Source of the DNA: Ruminococcus sp.
GTDB lineage: Bacteria > Bacillota > Clostridia > Oscillospirales > Ruminococcaceae
DNA: 42,371 bases
Reading direction: 5' to 3'
Assembly (NCBI GenBank): GCA_017470535.1
Contig: JAFUYP010000004.1
Span: forward strand, 1 to 42,371
The position numbers were made by a program, and so were the translations under genes. Positions 26,659-35,708 of this stretch are shown one piece after another. Each line of letters opens with the position of its first letter. The stretch's first letter is position 1. The notes under the pieces were generated by a model. That model was not told the origin of the DNA. It made no database searches and saw only the letters and a list, made by a program, of their open reading frames with translations.

Positions 26659-28821
26659 ATGATGATAAAAAGATTTGGTTTGACATTTGGCGGCTTGCAG
26701 CAGAAGATCCTCAATCTTGTGCTGATATTCATTCTTGCCATAATCGGCGTGTTCGGCGGCGTTTCGTACTATCAGAGCAAGCAGCTCGAAAAGATAGTGA
26801 ACAGCGCCAGCGATAAGCAGCAGCAAAGCATAACAGATGTTTCCACAAATACCATGAATGCTGTGATCAATTCTTCGCTTACAAAGACGACTGCTATGGA
26901 AGCGTATATCGCAAATGACATCTTCTCTGAGGTCAGCAGCAATGTTAGTACCCTCCAGTCATTTGCAACAGGGCTTTTCAATAATGCTGACCAGTTCAAA
27001 GCACACGATTTTTCATATCCCGACCCGTCAAAAGACGGTGTGGCTACTGTTTCGATTCAGCATGAGGAGGGCGTTGACCCTTATAAGTCAGAGAGCCTGG
27101 GTCTTGTTGCCAATATGTCTGATATAATGCTTGCTATGTATCAAAACTGCGATAAATTGTCCTCCTGCTTTATCGCAACGGCAGACGGGTGTATACTTTT
27201 CTGTGATGACAGATCCGGCGAGTATGTTGACGAAAACGGCGAGGTCGAAAAATACTTTGAGACCCGTCAGCGTCCGTGGTATAAGGGCGCTGTCGAAGCA
27301 GGCGAGCTTTATTTTACCGGTATAGAGCTTGATGCCTTTACCGATATTCCCGGGCTTGTGTGCGCAGCACCTGTCTATAAGGACGGCGAACTTGTTGCGG
27401 TCGTAGGTGCTGATATTTTTCTTGAAAGTATCTCCGATTATGTCAAGCAGTCATCTCAGGATGCAGGCTTTATCTGTGTGATAAATGAAAGTGGCGAGGT
27501 CATATTCTCACCTCAGACAGAGGGTACCTTCAAGGCTGTGACCTCCGACAGCGCAGAGGATCTCAGAAAGAGCGCCAATAAGGAGCTTGCAGAATTCATC
27601 GAGCTTTCCCTCTCACAAAGCACGGGCGTCAAGACTGTCAAGGTCGATAATACCGAGTATTATGCTGCCGGCTCTCCGATGCAGATGCTTGGCTGGGCTG
27701 TTATCAATGTAGTCGATAAAGCGACAGTGATGACGCCTACCAATATGATGCTCGATGAGTATAAAAGTATAAATGACGACGCACAGAAGGAATTTGAGGA
27801 CGGCGCTTCAAAATCTGAGATCACTACGCTTGTCATGATAGCATTTGTGCTTGTTGTCGGAAGCGGTACGGCACTGCTGCTTGCCGGAAAGATAGTCAAG
27901 CCTATCGAGCATATGACAAACCGTATCCACGATCTCAGCGGTACTGACCTTGTTTTTAAAATGGAAGATATTTACAAGACCAACGACGAGATCGAGGTGC
28001 TTGCAGAGGCGTTTGAGAAGCTCTCCGAGCGTACACGGCGCTATATCATAGAGATAACCGAGATCACTAAGGAAAAGGAGCGTATCGGCACGGAGCTTAT
28101 GCTCGCCAAAAAGATACAGGCAAATATGCTCCCCAGCCTCTTCCCTCCGTTCCCTGAGAGAAAGGATATAGACATCTACGCTACGATGACCCCTGCAAAG
28201 GAGGTCGGCGGTGACTTCTATGACTTCTTCCTTATAGATGATGACCACTTAGGACTTGTCATAGCTGACGTTTCCGGCAAGGGCGTTCCTGCGGCGCTGT
28301 TTATGATGATGTCAAAGATACTTGTAAATAATTTTGCGAATATGGATTCATCATCACCTGCAAAGATACTTGAGCAGACAAATAACACTATCTGCCGCAA
28401 TAACGACGAGGAGATGTTCGTGACCGTATGGCTGGGCATAGTTGAAATATCCACAGGTAAGGTCAAGGCGGCGAACGCAGGGCATGAGTTCCCGATAATC
28501 CAGAAGCCGGGCGGTAAGTTCGAGCTGCTCGAAGACGAGCATGACTTTGTTATCGGCGGCTTTGAGGGGTACGAGTACAGCGAGTATGAGTTCACCCTTG
28601 AAAAGGGCGGCGGCTTGTTCATCTATACTGACGGTATAGCTGAGGCTATCAATCTTCAGGAGGAGCTGTTCGGTCCTGACAGGATGCTTGAAGCTCTCAA
28701 TAAAGACCCGGACGCTGCGCCGAAGGTGCTGCTTGAAAATATGAAAAACGCAGTTGATGACTTTGTGGGCGAGGCTGCACAGTTTGACGACCTGACGATG
28801 CTCGGTCTCAGACTGCTTTGA
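26659..28821 (+). CDS. Cache-HAMP-SpoIIE serine phosphatase (RsbU-like)
   Basis: 720 residues. There is a first membrane helix (about 17-38), an extracellular double-Cache-like sensor (about 40-385, with RQRPWYKGAVEAGELYFTG and VVGADIFLESIS), a second helix (about 392-412), HAMP (about 413-465), a short helix, and a PP2C/SpoIIE phosphatase domain (about 490-720) with LAKKIQANMLPSLFPP, KEVGGDFYDFFLIDDDHLG and IADVSGKGVPAALFM. Metal-binding Asp residues are in place. Such proteins dephosphorylate anti-anti-sigma factors. No STAS or anti-sigma gene is adjacent, so the partner is elsewhere. It is transcribed divergently from the sugar-sensing c-di-GMP protein. Confidence 0.93.
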   Translation: MMIKRFGLTFGGLQQKILNLVLIFILAIIGVFGGVSYYQSKQLEKIVNSASDKQQQSITDVSTNTMNAVINSSLTKTTAMEAYIANDIFSEVSSNVSTLQSFATGLFNNADQFKAHDFSYPDPSKDGVATVSIQHEEGVDPYKSESLGLVANMSDIMLAMYQNCDKLSSCFIATADGCILFCDDRSGEYVDENGEVEKYFETRQRPWYKGAVEAGELYFTGIELDAFTDIPGLVCAAPVYKDGELVAVVGADIFLESISDYVKQSSQDAGFICVINESGEVIFSPQTEGTFKAVTSDSAEDLRKSANKELAEFIELSLSQSTGVKTVKVDNTEYYAAGSPMQMLGWAVINVVDKATVMTPTNMMLDEYKSINDDAQKEFEDGASKSEITTLVMIAFVLVVGSGTALLLAGKIVKPIEHMTNRIHDLSGTDLVFKMEDIYKTNDEIEVLAEAFEKLSERTRRYIIEITEITKEKERIGTELMLAKKIQANMLPSLFPPFPERKDIDIYATMTPAKEVGGDFYDFFLIDDDHLGLVIADVSGKGVPAALFMMMSKILVNNFANMDSSSPAKILEQTNNTICRNNDEEMFVTVWLGIVEISTGKVKAANAGHEFPIIQKPGGKFELLEDEHDFVIGGFEGYEYSEYEFTLEKGGGLFIYTDGIAEAINLQEELFGPDRMLEALNKDPDAAPKVLLENMKNAVDDFVGEAAQFDDLTMLGLRLL

Positions 28822-28838
28822 TGGCTTTGATAATTCAT

Positions 28839-28864
28839 AAGGGCTGTCCGTAGCGGCAGCCCTT
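28839..28864 (+). terminator. Possible weak terminator or intercistronic hairpin
   Basis: AAGGGCTG (28839-28846) pairs with CAGCCCTT (28857-28864), but the following T-run is short. It may attenuate rather than end transcription into the next gene. Confidence 0.45.
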
Positions 28865-28882
28865 TATCATGGAGGGATAAAT

Positions 28883-30058
28883 GTGTCGATAGACCTTGCA
28901 CGGCTCGGCTCGCTTATGAGCCTTACCTATGACAGCGGGAACCGTCAGCTTTACGGACAGATCATGGGGCTCAACTGCTATGTGCAGTATTTTAAAAATG
29001 ACGGTATGCTCGCACTGAGGTTTTTTGCAGTTACGGATTATGAGGGCGTCAGAAAGCGCCTTATGGACTTTGGCGCTGCAAATGCAGAGTTTACGTTTTT
29101 AAGAGTCGGCAATAACCGCCTGACGGGTAATCTTTTCCTGCCGGATGGCTGCAATGAGGAATTTGCGGCAAATAAGATAATGGCACTTGCGGCATTTGCA
29201 AAGGAGAACGGCTTTGTGACCTGCTGCAGCTGCTGCGGAGCAGTAGGTGTGCCGCAGATGTACTATCGCCTTGTAAATGAGACCGTCTGCCTGTGTGAGC
29301 CCTGCTCTCACCTTGTTGCGAGCGATGTCGAGCGTACAAACCAGATGCTCGGTTCAAAAAAGCCGCATATCCCGGGTACGGTAATTGGTGCTGTACTTGG
29401 AGCTTTGCTGCTTTTTAGTATGAATCTCTGGCTCGGTTCGGGGCTTCAGCCTCTGCTCAGCTTTATTCTTGACGGCATCACGGGTACAGCACTATGTATC
29501 TTCTTGGTCAAGAAGTTAGGCAAGCGTGCATCGCTTTTAGGGGCAGTGCTGAGCATTGCACTTTGTATGCTTGCTCTTGCTGCCGGCTCTGTCGGCGCAG
29601 AGGCGAGATATTTTGCAGATTTCAATAAAAAACACGCCCCCGAAGAGCAGTATATAATCAGCTATTATGAAAGTATACAGCAGGGGCACGATGTCGTGGC
29701 AGAGGCTATGTATTCGGGTGACAGTGAGCTTATGCAGGAGTATTACTCACTCTCTGACATGAGCGGCGAAAAGCTCAGAGACCGCTATAAAGCTGCTAAG
29801 CGTATAGATGATAACCAGACCACATGGGACTGTATCAAAAATTTCCCCGATCTGCTCTTTTCGAGCTACGGCGATAAGGTAAGGACTCCCTTTATAGAGA
29901 GCGTTATCTCTGGTCTTGTCAGTACGCTGATAATAGGTTTTATTCTATGGCGTTGGTTTATTAAAATGGATCGTGTCAAATTCCGCTATACACCGCTCAG
30001 CACAGCGATACAGAATCCGTATGATCTGTTCATGGGCAAGCAGGGCGGTACACCATAA
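28883..30058 (+). CDS. Zinc-ribbon-like membrane protein (GTG start)
   Basis: 391 residues; no family recognised. There is an N-terminal soluble domain (1-110), a Cys cluster CCSCCG...CLCEPCSH at about 113-141 that looks like a zinc ribbon, then three hydrophobic segments (about 165-240), a charged extracytoplasmic or cytoplasmic stretch (about 250-335) and a last helix (about 341-362) ending in IKMDRVKFRY. GTG at 28883 follows GGAGGGATAAAT with good spacing. An overlapping ATG two bases upstream runs into a stop. It lies 10 nt before the cellulase gene and is probably co-transcribed with it. Confidence 0.75.
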   Translation: MSIDLARLGSLMSLTYDSGNRQLYGQIMGLNCYVQYFKNDGMLALRFFAVTDYEGVRKRLMDFGAANAEFTFLRVGNNRLTGNLFLPDGCNEEFAANKIMALAAFAKENGFVTCCSCCGAVGVPQMYYRLVNETVCLCEPCSHLVASDVERTNQMLGSKKPHIPGTVIGAVLGALLLFSMNLWLGSGLQPLLSFILDGITGTALCIFLVKKLGKRASLLGAVLSIALCMLALAAGSVGAEARYFADFNKKHAPEEQYIISYYESIQQGHDVVAEAMYSGDSELMQEYYSLSDMSGEKLRDRYKAAKRIDDNQTTWDCIKNFPDLLFSSYGDKVRTPFIESVISGLVSTLIIGFILWRWFIKMDRVKFRYTPLSTAIQNPYDLFMGKQGGTP

Positions 30059-30068
30059 AGGAGGTAAT

Positions 30069-32783
30069 ATGAGGATCACAAACAGGATAGCTTCATTTGC
30101 ATTGAGCGTTGTTCTTTTGGCTTCATCGGCAGCTGTAATGCCTGTTATGACTGCGAGCGCCGGGCAGATGCTCGGTCAGACGGACTTTGAATCGGGCGTA
30201 GGTCTGCCGTGGCACGTCTGCGAGAGTATGACAGGCGAAATGGAGTTTGAGATAGATAACGGCGTATATAAGATAAAGATAGTCAACCCCGGCGGCGCAT
30301 CGAACGGCGGCGAGGACAGGTGGGACTGCCAGTTCCGTTACAGGGGACTCAAAATAGTTCAGGGCTGCTCCTACACACTTGAATTTGACATCACAGCTTC
30401 AAACAGCTGCTCTTATTATACCAAGATAGGCGACATGGCAGAGCCTTATGCCGAGGACTGGCACGGCGAGCCAGATCCATCACAGTATGACAGCTACTGG
30501 GACGTAAAATGGCTGGAAGCTAATAAAAAGACCCACGTTACTGGTAAGTTCACCGCTAACCGTACTGCCGACGTCGAGTGGGCTTTCCATATCGGCGGCG
30601 ACAGCGTGCCGAAGGGTACCGAGTTTACCTTTGATAATATGTCGCTTGTGTGCGATAATTCTAATGAATACGACTATAAGGCACCCGAGCAGTATCAGCG
30701 TGCCGAGATAGCTGCAAACCAGCTCGGCTACTTTGCAAAGAGGGATAAGAAAGCTACCCTTATCACTGACTCCGACAAGGAAGAGGAGTTCTACCTTAAA
30801 AACGAGAGCGGTGATACCGTATATACCGGCAATACTAAGAAATTCGGCTACGACGAGGATTCGGGCGATAATGTCCAGACGCTTGATTTTTCGGAATTTA
30901 CCGAAAAAGGCAAGTATTACATAGAAACAGCCTCCGGTAAAAAGAGCCGTACGTTTGAGATATACGATACTACCGATAATTACAGCGCTATGCTGTATGA
31001 CGGTCTTAATTATTACTACCAGAACCGCTCTGCCATAGAGATAAAGGAGGACTATATCACCTCCGGCGATAAGTCATCGCTTGCAAGAGCGGCAGGTCAT
31101 ACTACCGATAACGCTACTATCGAGCAGACGTGGGGTTACAGCGCATCTTCCGGAACGCAGGAGGTGTCGGGCGGCTGGTATGACGCAGGCGACCACGGCA
31201 AGTATGTCGTAAACGGCGGCTTGTCGGTGTGGCTTTTGCAGAATATGTACGAGCGTGCCAAAGCACAGGGTGATACAAAGGCATTCGATGACGGCTCGAT
31301 GTCTATACCGGAGAATAATAATTCCTACCCCGACCTGCTTGACGAAGCACGCTATGAAATGGAATGGATGCTCAAAATGATAGTTGCAGACGGCGACTGT
31401 AAGGGCATGGTCTACCATAAAGTCCACGATGTCAAATGGACAGCTCTCGGTATGCGCCCCGATGAGGATACGCTTGAGCGTATAATCAAGCCACCCACGA
31501 CCTGTGCGACACTAAACCTTGCAGCCTGCGGCGCACAGGCTTACAGACTGTGGAAAGACCTTGATAAAGACTTTGCAGATAAATGCCTTGATGCTTCAAA
31601 GACCGCCTATGATGCCGCAAAAAAACACCCCGAGATGTACGCACCTCTTGATGAGAGCGTCGGCGGCGGAGCTTACGGCGATGATGATGCAACAGATGAA
31701 TTTTACTGGGCAGCCTGCGAGCTTTACGCAGCAACAGGCGACAGCAAGTACCTTGACGATATGAAGTCCTCGGACTACTATCTGAAAGTAAGCTCAAAGC
31801 TGTCAAGCGGCGAGAGCGTTGATACAGTCGGTACTTTTGACTGGGGGCATACATCAGCACTTGGCAATATGACGCTTGCTCTGTCTGATAAGCTGTCTGA
31901 TGATGATAAAAAGACCCTTGCAAAGAGCTTTTCCGATACATCGGATACATATATAGACCTTGAAAGCAAGCAGGGCTACGGCGTGCCGTATGCACAAAGC
32001 ACTATCTCTTATGCAGACGGCGATAAGGGCTATGTGTGGGGGTCAAACTCCTTCGTGCTTGATAATTCGATAGTTATGGCTTATGCCTATGACATGACGG
32101 GGGAGGATAAATATTTAAACGGCGTTGTCGGCGGTATGGACTATATTCTCGGGCGCAACGGCAGCGACTATTCGTATGTCACAGGCTACGGCAGCCATGC
32201 TACGACATATCCTCACCATAGATTCTGGTCGGGTCAGGAGTTCGAGGGGTTTCCTTTAGCACCGTCAGGCGTGCTTTCAGGCGGTCCCAACTCCGGAATG
32301 GAGGACCCGTGGGTCAAGGGCAGCGGCTGGAAAAAAGGCAAGATTGCTCCGCAGAAATGCTACCTTGACCATATAGAGGCGTGGAGCGTCAATGAGTGTA
32401 CTATAAACTGGAACGCAGCACTTGTGTGGGCTGATTCCTTCCTGTGTGAGCAAAACGGCGGTATCGTCACAGGTGCTGTCTACGTCAGCGATGATAAGGC
32501 AGAGGACACAAAGACCGTTACCGAACAGACCGTCTCATCAAGCGAGTACGATAACTCAAAGACTAATGAGGAAGTCGTAAAGAATACCGGCAGTTCCGAT
32601 GAAAAGAACAGCGACAGCTCAGACAGCTCTGAGGCAGAGGATAATGACGGCGGCAGCAGCAATACTTTGATCTATATCATTATAGGCGCTGTTGTGCTGC
32701 TCGCACTGGTTTCGATAGAGGTATTTGTCTATAACGTACTTAAACTCAAAAACGGAGATAACACTAAGGAGGATAAAAAATGA
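30069..32783 (+). CDS. Membrane-anchored GH9 endoglucanase with CBM4/9-like and CelD_N-like modules
   Basis: 904 residues. Signal peptide (about 1-31, ending TASA), a CBM4/9-like carbohydrate-binding module (about 33-200), an Ig-like CelD_N domain (about 215-300; IAANQLGY), then the GH9 (alpha/alpha)6 domain (about 305-800). Catalytic features are GWYDAGDHGKYV (about 368, Asp base), HHRFW (about 715) and NECTINWNAALVW with the acid Glu (about 775). A Ser/Asp/Glu-rich linker leads to a C-terminal helix (about 865-888) and a Lys-rich tail, so the enzyme should stay on the membrane rather than join a cellulosome. No dockerin is seen. The start is set by AAAGGAGGTAAT; upstream frame extension is non-homologous. 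Confidence 0.93.
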   Translation: MRITNRIASFALSVVLLASSAAVMPVMTASAGQMLGQTDFESGVGLPWHVCESMTGEMEFEIDNGVYKIKIVNPGGASNGGEDRWDCQFRYRGLKIVQGCSYTLEFDITASNSCSYYTKIGDMAEPYAEDWHGEPDPSQYDSYWDVKWLEANKKTHVTGKFTANRTADVEWAFHIGGDSVPKGTEFTFDNMSLVCDNSNEYDYKAPEQYQRAEIAANQLGYFAKRDKKATLITDSDKEEEFYLKNESGDTVYTGNTKKFGYDEDSGDNVQTLDFSEFTEKGKYYIETASGKKSRTFEIYDTTDNYSAMLYDGLNYYYQNRSAIEIKEDYITSGDKSSLARAAGHTTDNATIEQTWGYSASSGTQEVSGGWYDAGDHGKYVVNGGLSVWLLQNMYERAKAQGDTKAFDDGSMSIPENNNSYPDLLDEARYEMEWMLKMIVADGDCKGMVYHKVHDVKWTALGMRPDEDTLERIIKPPTTCATLNLAACGAQAYRLWKDLDKDFADKCLDASKTAYDAAKKHPEMYAPLDESVGGGAYGDDDATDEFYWAACELYAATGDSKYLDDMKSSDYYLKVSSKLSSGESVDTVGTFDWGHTSALGNMTLALSDKLSDDDKKTLAKSFSDTSDTYIDLESKQGYGVPYAQSTISYADGDKGYVWGSNSFVLDNSIVMAYAYDMTGEDKYLNGVVGGMDYILGRNGSDYSYVTGYGSHATTYPHHRFWSGQEFEGFPLAPSGVLSGGPNSGMEDPWVKGSGWKKGKIAPQKCYLDHIEAWSVNECTINWNAALVWADSFLCEQNGGIVTGAVYVSDDKAEDTKTVTEQTVSSSEYDNSKTNEEVVKNTGSSDEKNSDSSDSSEAEDNDGGSSNTLIYIIIGAVVLLALVSIEVFVYNVLKLKNGDNTKEDKK

Positions 32784-34033
32784 AAAAGAAGATATTGACA
32801 ACCTGCGCATCACTGACGCTTGCACTTAGTATGGTAACAGGTATCATAGGTATAGGCGGTGTGTCTGAACTTGGGGATGTGATGAATGATAACAGCAGTA
32901 TTTTCGGATCTGCTGTTATCAGTGTGAGCGCAAAGGAATACACCACACCGCAGATGAGCTTTAAAAACGTCTACGCCGATGTTATAAAGGTGTCGGTCGA
33001 TAATTATAAGTCGATGAAGGGCAGCCCTGATATTTATGTGTATGTGGACGGTAAGTACGTCAAGAAAATGAAATATAAAACGCTCAAAAGCGCAAAGGGC
33101 AAGATCAACATTTACTCAAACGGCAGCAAAAAGCTCAAAGCATCGACAAAGTATAAGGTGAAGCTCACCGCAGTATACAGCGACGGTACAAAACAGAGCA
33201 AGACAAAGTCAGCGACCACCCCGACTGACAGCTACTGGACAGTGCATAAGGGCGTATCAGTTTTTTCACGCAGCGGCGGTAAATTCGTAAAAGCATTCAC
33301 TCTTGATAAGGACTCTGTATATAAGGGAACAGCAGTCGATAAAAACTGCAAGAAGATAGCAGGAAAGGCAAAGAGCAAGACTGCGAGATACCTTAAAATA
33401 ACCGTCCCGGTAGAAAACGGCAAAAACTCTCTGGGTGAGATGCAGTATAAGAACAAGACCTACTACGTTGACTATAAAATGGATAAAAAGATAAACCGCA
33501 AGTCGCTTGACAGTGTAAGAAACAAGGTCGTAAACTACGCTGTATCCATGACAAAAAAGCCAAATCAGACCTACCAGCTCAGCGGCGAGTATGTTTCAGG
33601 CGATACAACAGTTTCCGACTGCTCCGGACTTGCAGAGCTTTCATATTTACAGGTAGGGTATTATCTTGAGCATTATTCCGACGCTCAGGCTAATAACTAC
33701 GGCAAGAAGGTATATAACAATACCGTTCCTGCCGGCGATGAGGGCGGCACACCTATCTATACTAAAAAGAACGCAAATTCAAGAGTTGATTATTCAAAGC
33801 TCAAAAAGGGCGACCTTGTGTTCTTCCTCTGCCAGAACAACAGCCAGACAGATAACAGCCAGTATACCACATCTCTCGGTCTTGGTCATGTAGGAATGTA
33901 CATAGGTGACGGCAAAATGGCACACTTCACCGCAGGCTATGGCATCTATAACCACCCCTGCCGTATAGAAGACCTTGCGGCATATGAAAACACACAGCTC
34001 CCTGTTGCTGTTGCAGTAAGATACATCTACTGA
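32780..34033 (+). CDS. Secreted NlpC/P60 family protein with Fn3-like domain
   Basis: 417 residues. Signal peptide (about 1-35), an Fn3-like domain (about 55-150), a Lys-rich SH3-like region (about 155-235), and a C-terminal NlpC/P60 peptidase domain with catalytic Cys in DCSGLAELSY (about 279) and His in LGLGHVGMYIGDG (about 368). Family members cut peptidoglycan stem peptides. The ATG overlaps the cellulase stop by 4 bp (ATGA) and follows AAGGAGG, so it is translationally coupled to GH9. A very high Lys content fits cell-wall binding. The exact cleavage specificity is not visible. Confidence 0.88.
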   Translation: MKKKILTTCASLTLALSMVTGIIGIGGVSELGDVMNDNSSIFGSAVISVSAKEYTTPQMSFKNVYADVIKVSVDNYKSMKGSPDIYVYVDGKYVKKMKYKTLKSAKGKINIYSNGSKKLKASTKYKVKLTAVYSDGTKQSKTKSATTPTDSYWTVHKGVSVFSRSGGKFVKAFTLDKDSVYKGTAVDKNCKKIAGKAKSKTARYLKITVPVENGKNSLGEMQYKNKTYYVDYKMDKKINRKSLDSVRNKVVNYAVSMTKKPNQTYQLSGEYVSGDTTVSDCSGLAELSYLQVGYYLEHYSDAQANNYGKKVYNNTVPAGDEGGTPIYTKKNANSRVDYSKLKKGDLVFFLCQNNSQTDNSQYTTSLGLGHVGMYIGDGKMAHFTAGYGIYNHPCRIEDLAAYENTQLPVAVAVRYIY

Positions 34034-34048
34034 TAGATAAATAACAAA

Positions 34049-34078
34049 AAGACTACCTGCCCGGGTAGTCTTTTTTTG
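34049..34078. terminator. Terminator after the NlpC/P60 gene
   Basis: AGACTACC, loop, GGTAGTCT, then seven Ts. An upstream A-run makes it usable by the converging FAD-dehydrogenase gene too. Confidence 0.92.
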
Positions 34079-34080
34079 CT

Positions 34081-35664
34081 CTATTGCGGTGCCTGTTCTT
34101 TCATAACTGCAAGTGCTGTCTTTATGCCGTCAACTGCGGCTGACATTATACCGCCGGCATATCCTGCTCCTTCTCCACATGGGTAAAGCCCGGGCATCGA
34201 GAGCGACTGCCGCTTGTCGTTCCTTGTTATCCTGACAGGGGAGGATGTCCTTGTTTCCGGAGCTGTCAGTAAAGCCTCACCGTCTGAGAAGCACTTCATC
34301 TTCCTTGCAAAGCTCATAAGCCCGGTTTTGAGCATATCACTTACATACCCCGGGAACAGCCTTTGCAGATCAGCCGCCATAACGCCCCTTGAATATGTAG
34401 GCTCTATGACCCTGCTCAGTGCAGGCTTGCCGCTTAAAAATCCCCCGACCGTGCAGGCAGGAGCTTTGTCGCCTGTCAGCCTGTAAGCCCGGCGCTCTAT
34501 TTCCCTTGCAAAGCTCATTCCGTCAAGTACGCCGCCCCCGAAGTCCCCGGGAGTTACTGACACGACTATCGCTGCATTGGCGTTTTTCCCGTCACGGGCA
34601 AATTCACTCATGCCGTTTGTGACGGTAGTTTCCTCCTCCGAGGCTGCCGGCACGACCATTCCGCCCGGACACATACAGAAGCTGTATACTCCACGCCCGT
34701 TTTTATCTCTGTATGACAGCTGATATTCGCCCTTTGGCAGCAGCGGATCATTGGCATTCCTGCCGTAAAGAGAATCATTGACCGCCGTTTGTAAATGCTC
34801 TATCCTTGCCCCGACAGAAAACGGCTTTGGCTCTAAGAAAACATCTTTTCCTGCAAGCATCTCAAACGTGTCCCTTGCCGAATGCCCTATCGCTAATATC
34901 ACCGCCGAGCATTCTATCTTTGTGCCGTCACTGAGCGTAGCGTAAATGCTGCTGCCCTTGTGTTCAATGTCACAAAGAGCCGTTTCAAATCTTACCTCAC
35001 CGCCGAGCGAGATAAGCTCTTCTCTTATCCCCTTGACGACATTTCTCAGCTTGTCAGTGCCTATGTGCGGCTTTGCCTTGTTGAGTATCTCCTCAGGTGC
35101 GCCGAACGAAACAAACTCCTTCAATACCACACGGCATAGCTCGTCCTTGTGACGGCAGGTGAGTTTGCCGTCTGAAAACGTCCCTGCACCGCCCTCACCA
35201 AACTGTATGTTAGTCTGCCGGTCAAGCGTACCTCCCGACATATATCTGTCAACTCTTTCTATTCTTTTCTCTATCCCTGCGCCACGCTCTGCGACTATCG
35301 GCTTGTAGCCGTATCTTGCGAGCGTAAGGGCAGCAAACATTCCCGCAGGACCAAAGCCCACAACAAGTACACGTCCACTTTTATGTACAGTTCCTATCTC
35401 TGGCTTTATCCTGCCCTCGGCTGCGACAGCTGCGTCTTTGTATTTTGCTGCAATGCTTTTTTCACGCTCTTTATCCCCCAGGGATAAGTATACCGAATGA
35501 ACGAACCTTATATTGCTGTTGTCCCTTGCATCTACCGAAGTCTTGTGAATGTCAGCTTTTTGTACCTCGCCGGGTCTTACGCCGACAGACTTTAACGCCT
35601 TTGCTGTCACCTGTTCCTCTGATGAATCGGGCGGCATTTTGATATTGTTGATTATAAGCGGCAT
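34081..35664 (-). CDS. FAD-dependent dehydrogenase (COG2509-like)
   Basis: 527 residues. The FAD-binding Rossmann motif VLVVGFGPAGMFAALTLA is at about residue 98-115, followed by QTNIQFGEGGAGTFSDGKLT (about 148-167), AVILAIGHSARDTF, and a C-terminal GLYPCGEGAGYAGGIMSAAVDG FAD-contact motif. The N-terminal 70-80 residues form a small extra domain. These are uncharacterised oxidoreductases that are widespread in Firmicutes, and the substrate is unknown. The start at 35664 is set by GGAGGATAT immediately upstream. It follows cdaR on the same strand, but a terminator-like hairpin lies between them with its end only a few bases before the ribosome binding site. Confidence 0.88.
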   Translation of the reverse strand: MPLIINNIKMPPDSSEEQVTAKALKSVGVRPGEVQKADIHKTSVDARDNSNIRFVHSVYLSLGDKEREKSIAAKYKDAAVAAEGRIKPEIGTVHKSGRVLVVGFGPAGMFAALTLARYGYKPIVAERGAGIEKRIERVDRYMSGGTLDRQTNIQFGEGGAGTFSDGKLTCRHKDELCRVVLKEFVSFGAPEEILNKAKPHIGTDKLRNVVKGIREELISLGGEVRFETALCDIEHKGSSIYATLSDGTKIECSAVILAIGHSARDTFEMLAGKDVFLEPKPFSVGARIEHLQTAVNDSLYGRNANDPLLPKGEYQLSYRDKNGRGVYSFCMCPGGMVVPAASEEETTVTNGMSEFARDGKNANAAIVVSVTPGDFGGGVLDGMSFAREIERRAYRLTGDKAPACTVGGFLSGKPALSRVIEPTYSRGVMAADLQRLFPGYVSDMLKTGLMSFARKMKCFSDGEALLTAPETRTSSPVRITRNDKRQSLSMPGLYPCGEGAGYAGGIMSAAVDGIKTALAVMKEQAPQ

Positions 35665-35675
35665 ATATCCTCCAT

Positions 35676-35703
35676 AAAAACAGCCCTGCAAGCACAGGGC
35701 TGT
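35676..35703 (-). terminator. Hairpin between cdaR and the FAD-dehydrogenase
   Basis: Minus-strand arms ACAGCCCTG and CAGGGCTGT (35695-35703 and 35680-35688) are followed by five Ts and then directly by the GGAGG of the next gene. It could terminate the cda transcript or act as an attenuator. Confidence 0.8.
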
Positions 35704-35708
35704 AAAAA

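Noticed and set aside
29973-30068. Longer N-terminus for the GH9 cellulase
   Set aside because: It overlaps the preceding gene in another frame and would bury the signal peptide; AAAGGAGGTAAT marks the start at 30069.
31486-31995. Minus-strand open frame of 169 codons inside the cellulase gene
   Set aside because: Arg/Ser/Leu-rich low-complexity shadow of the GH9 catalytic domain.
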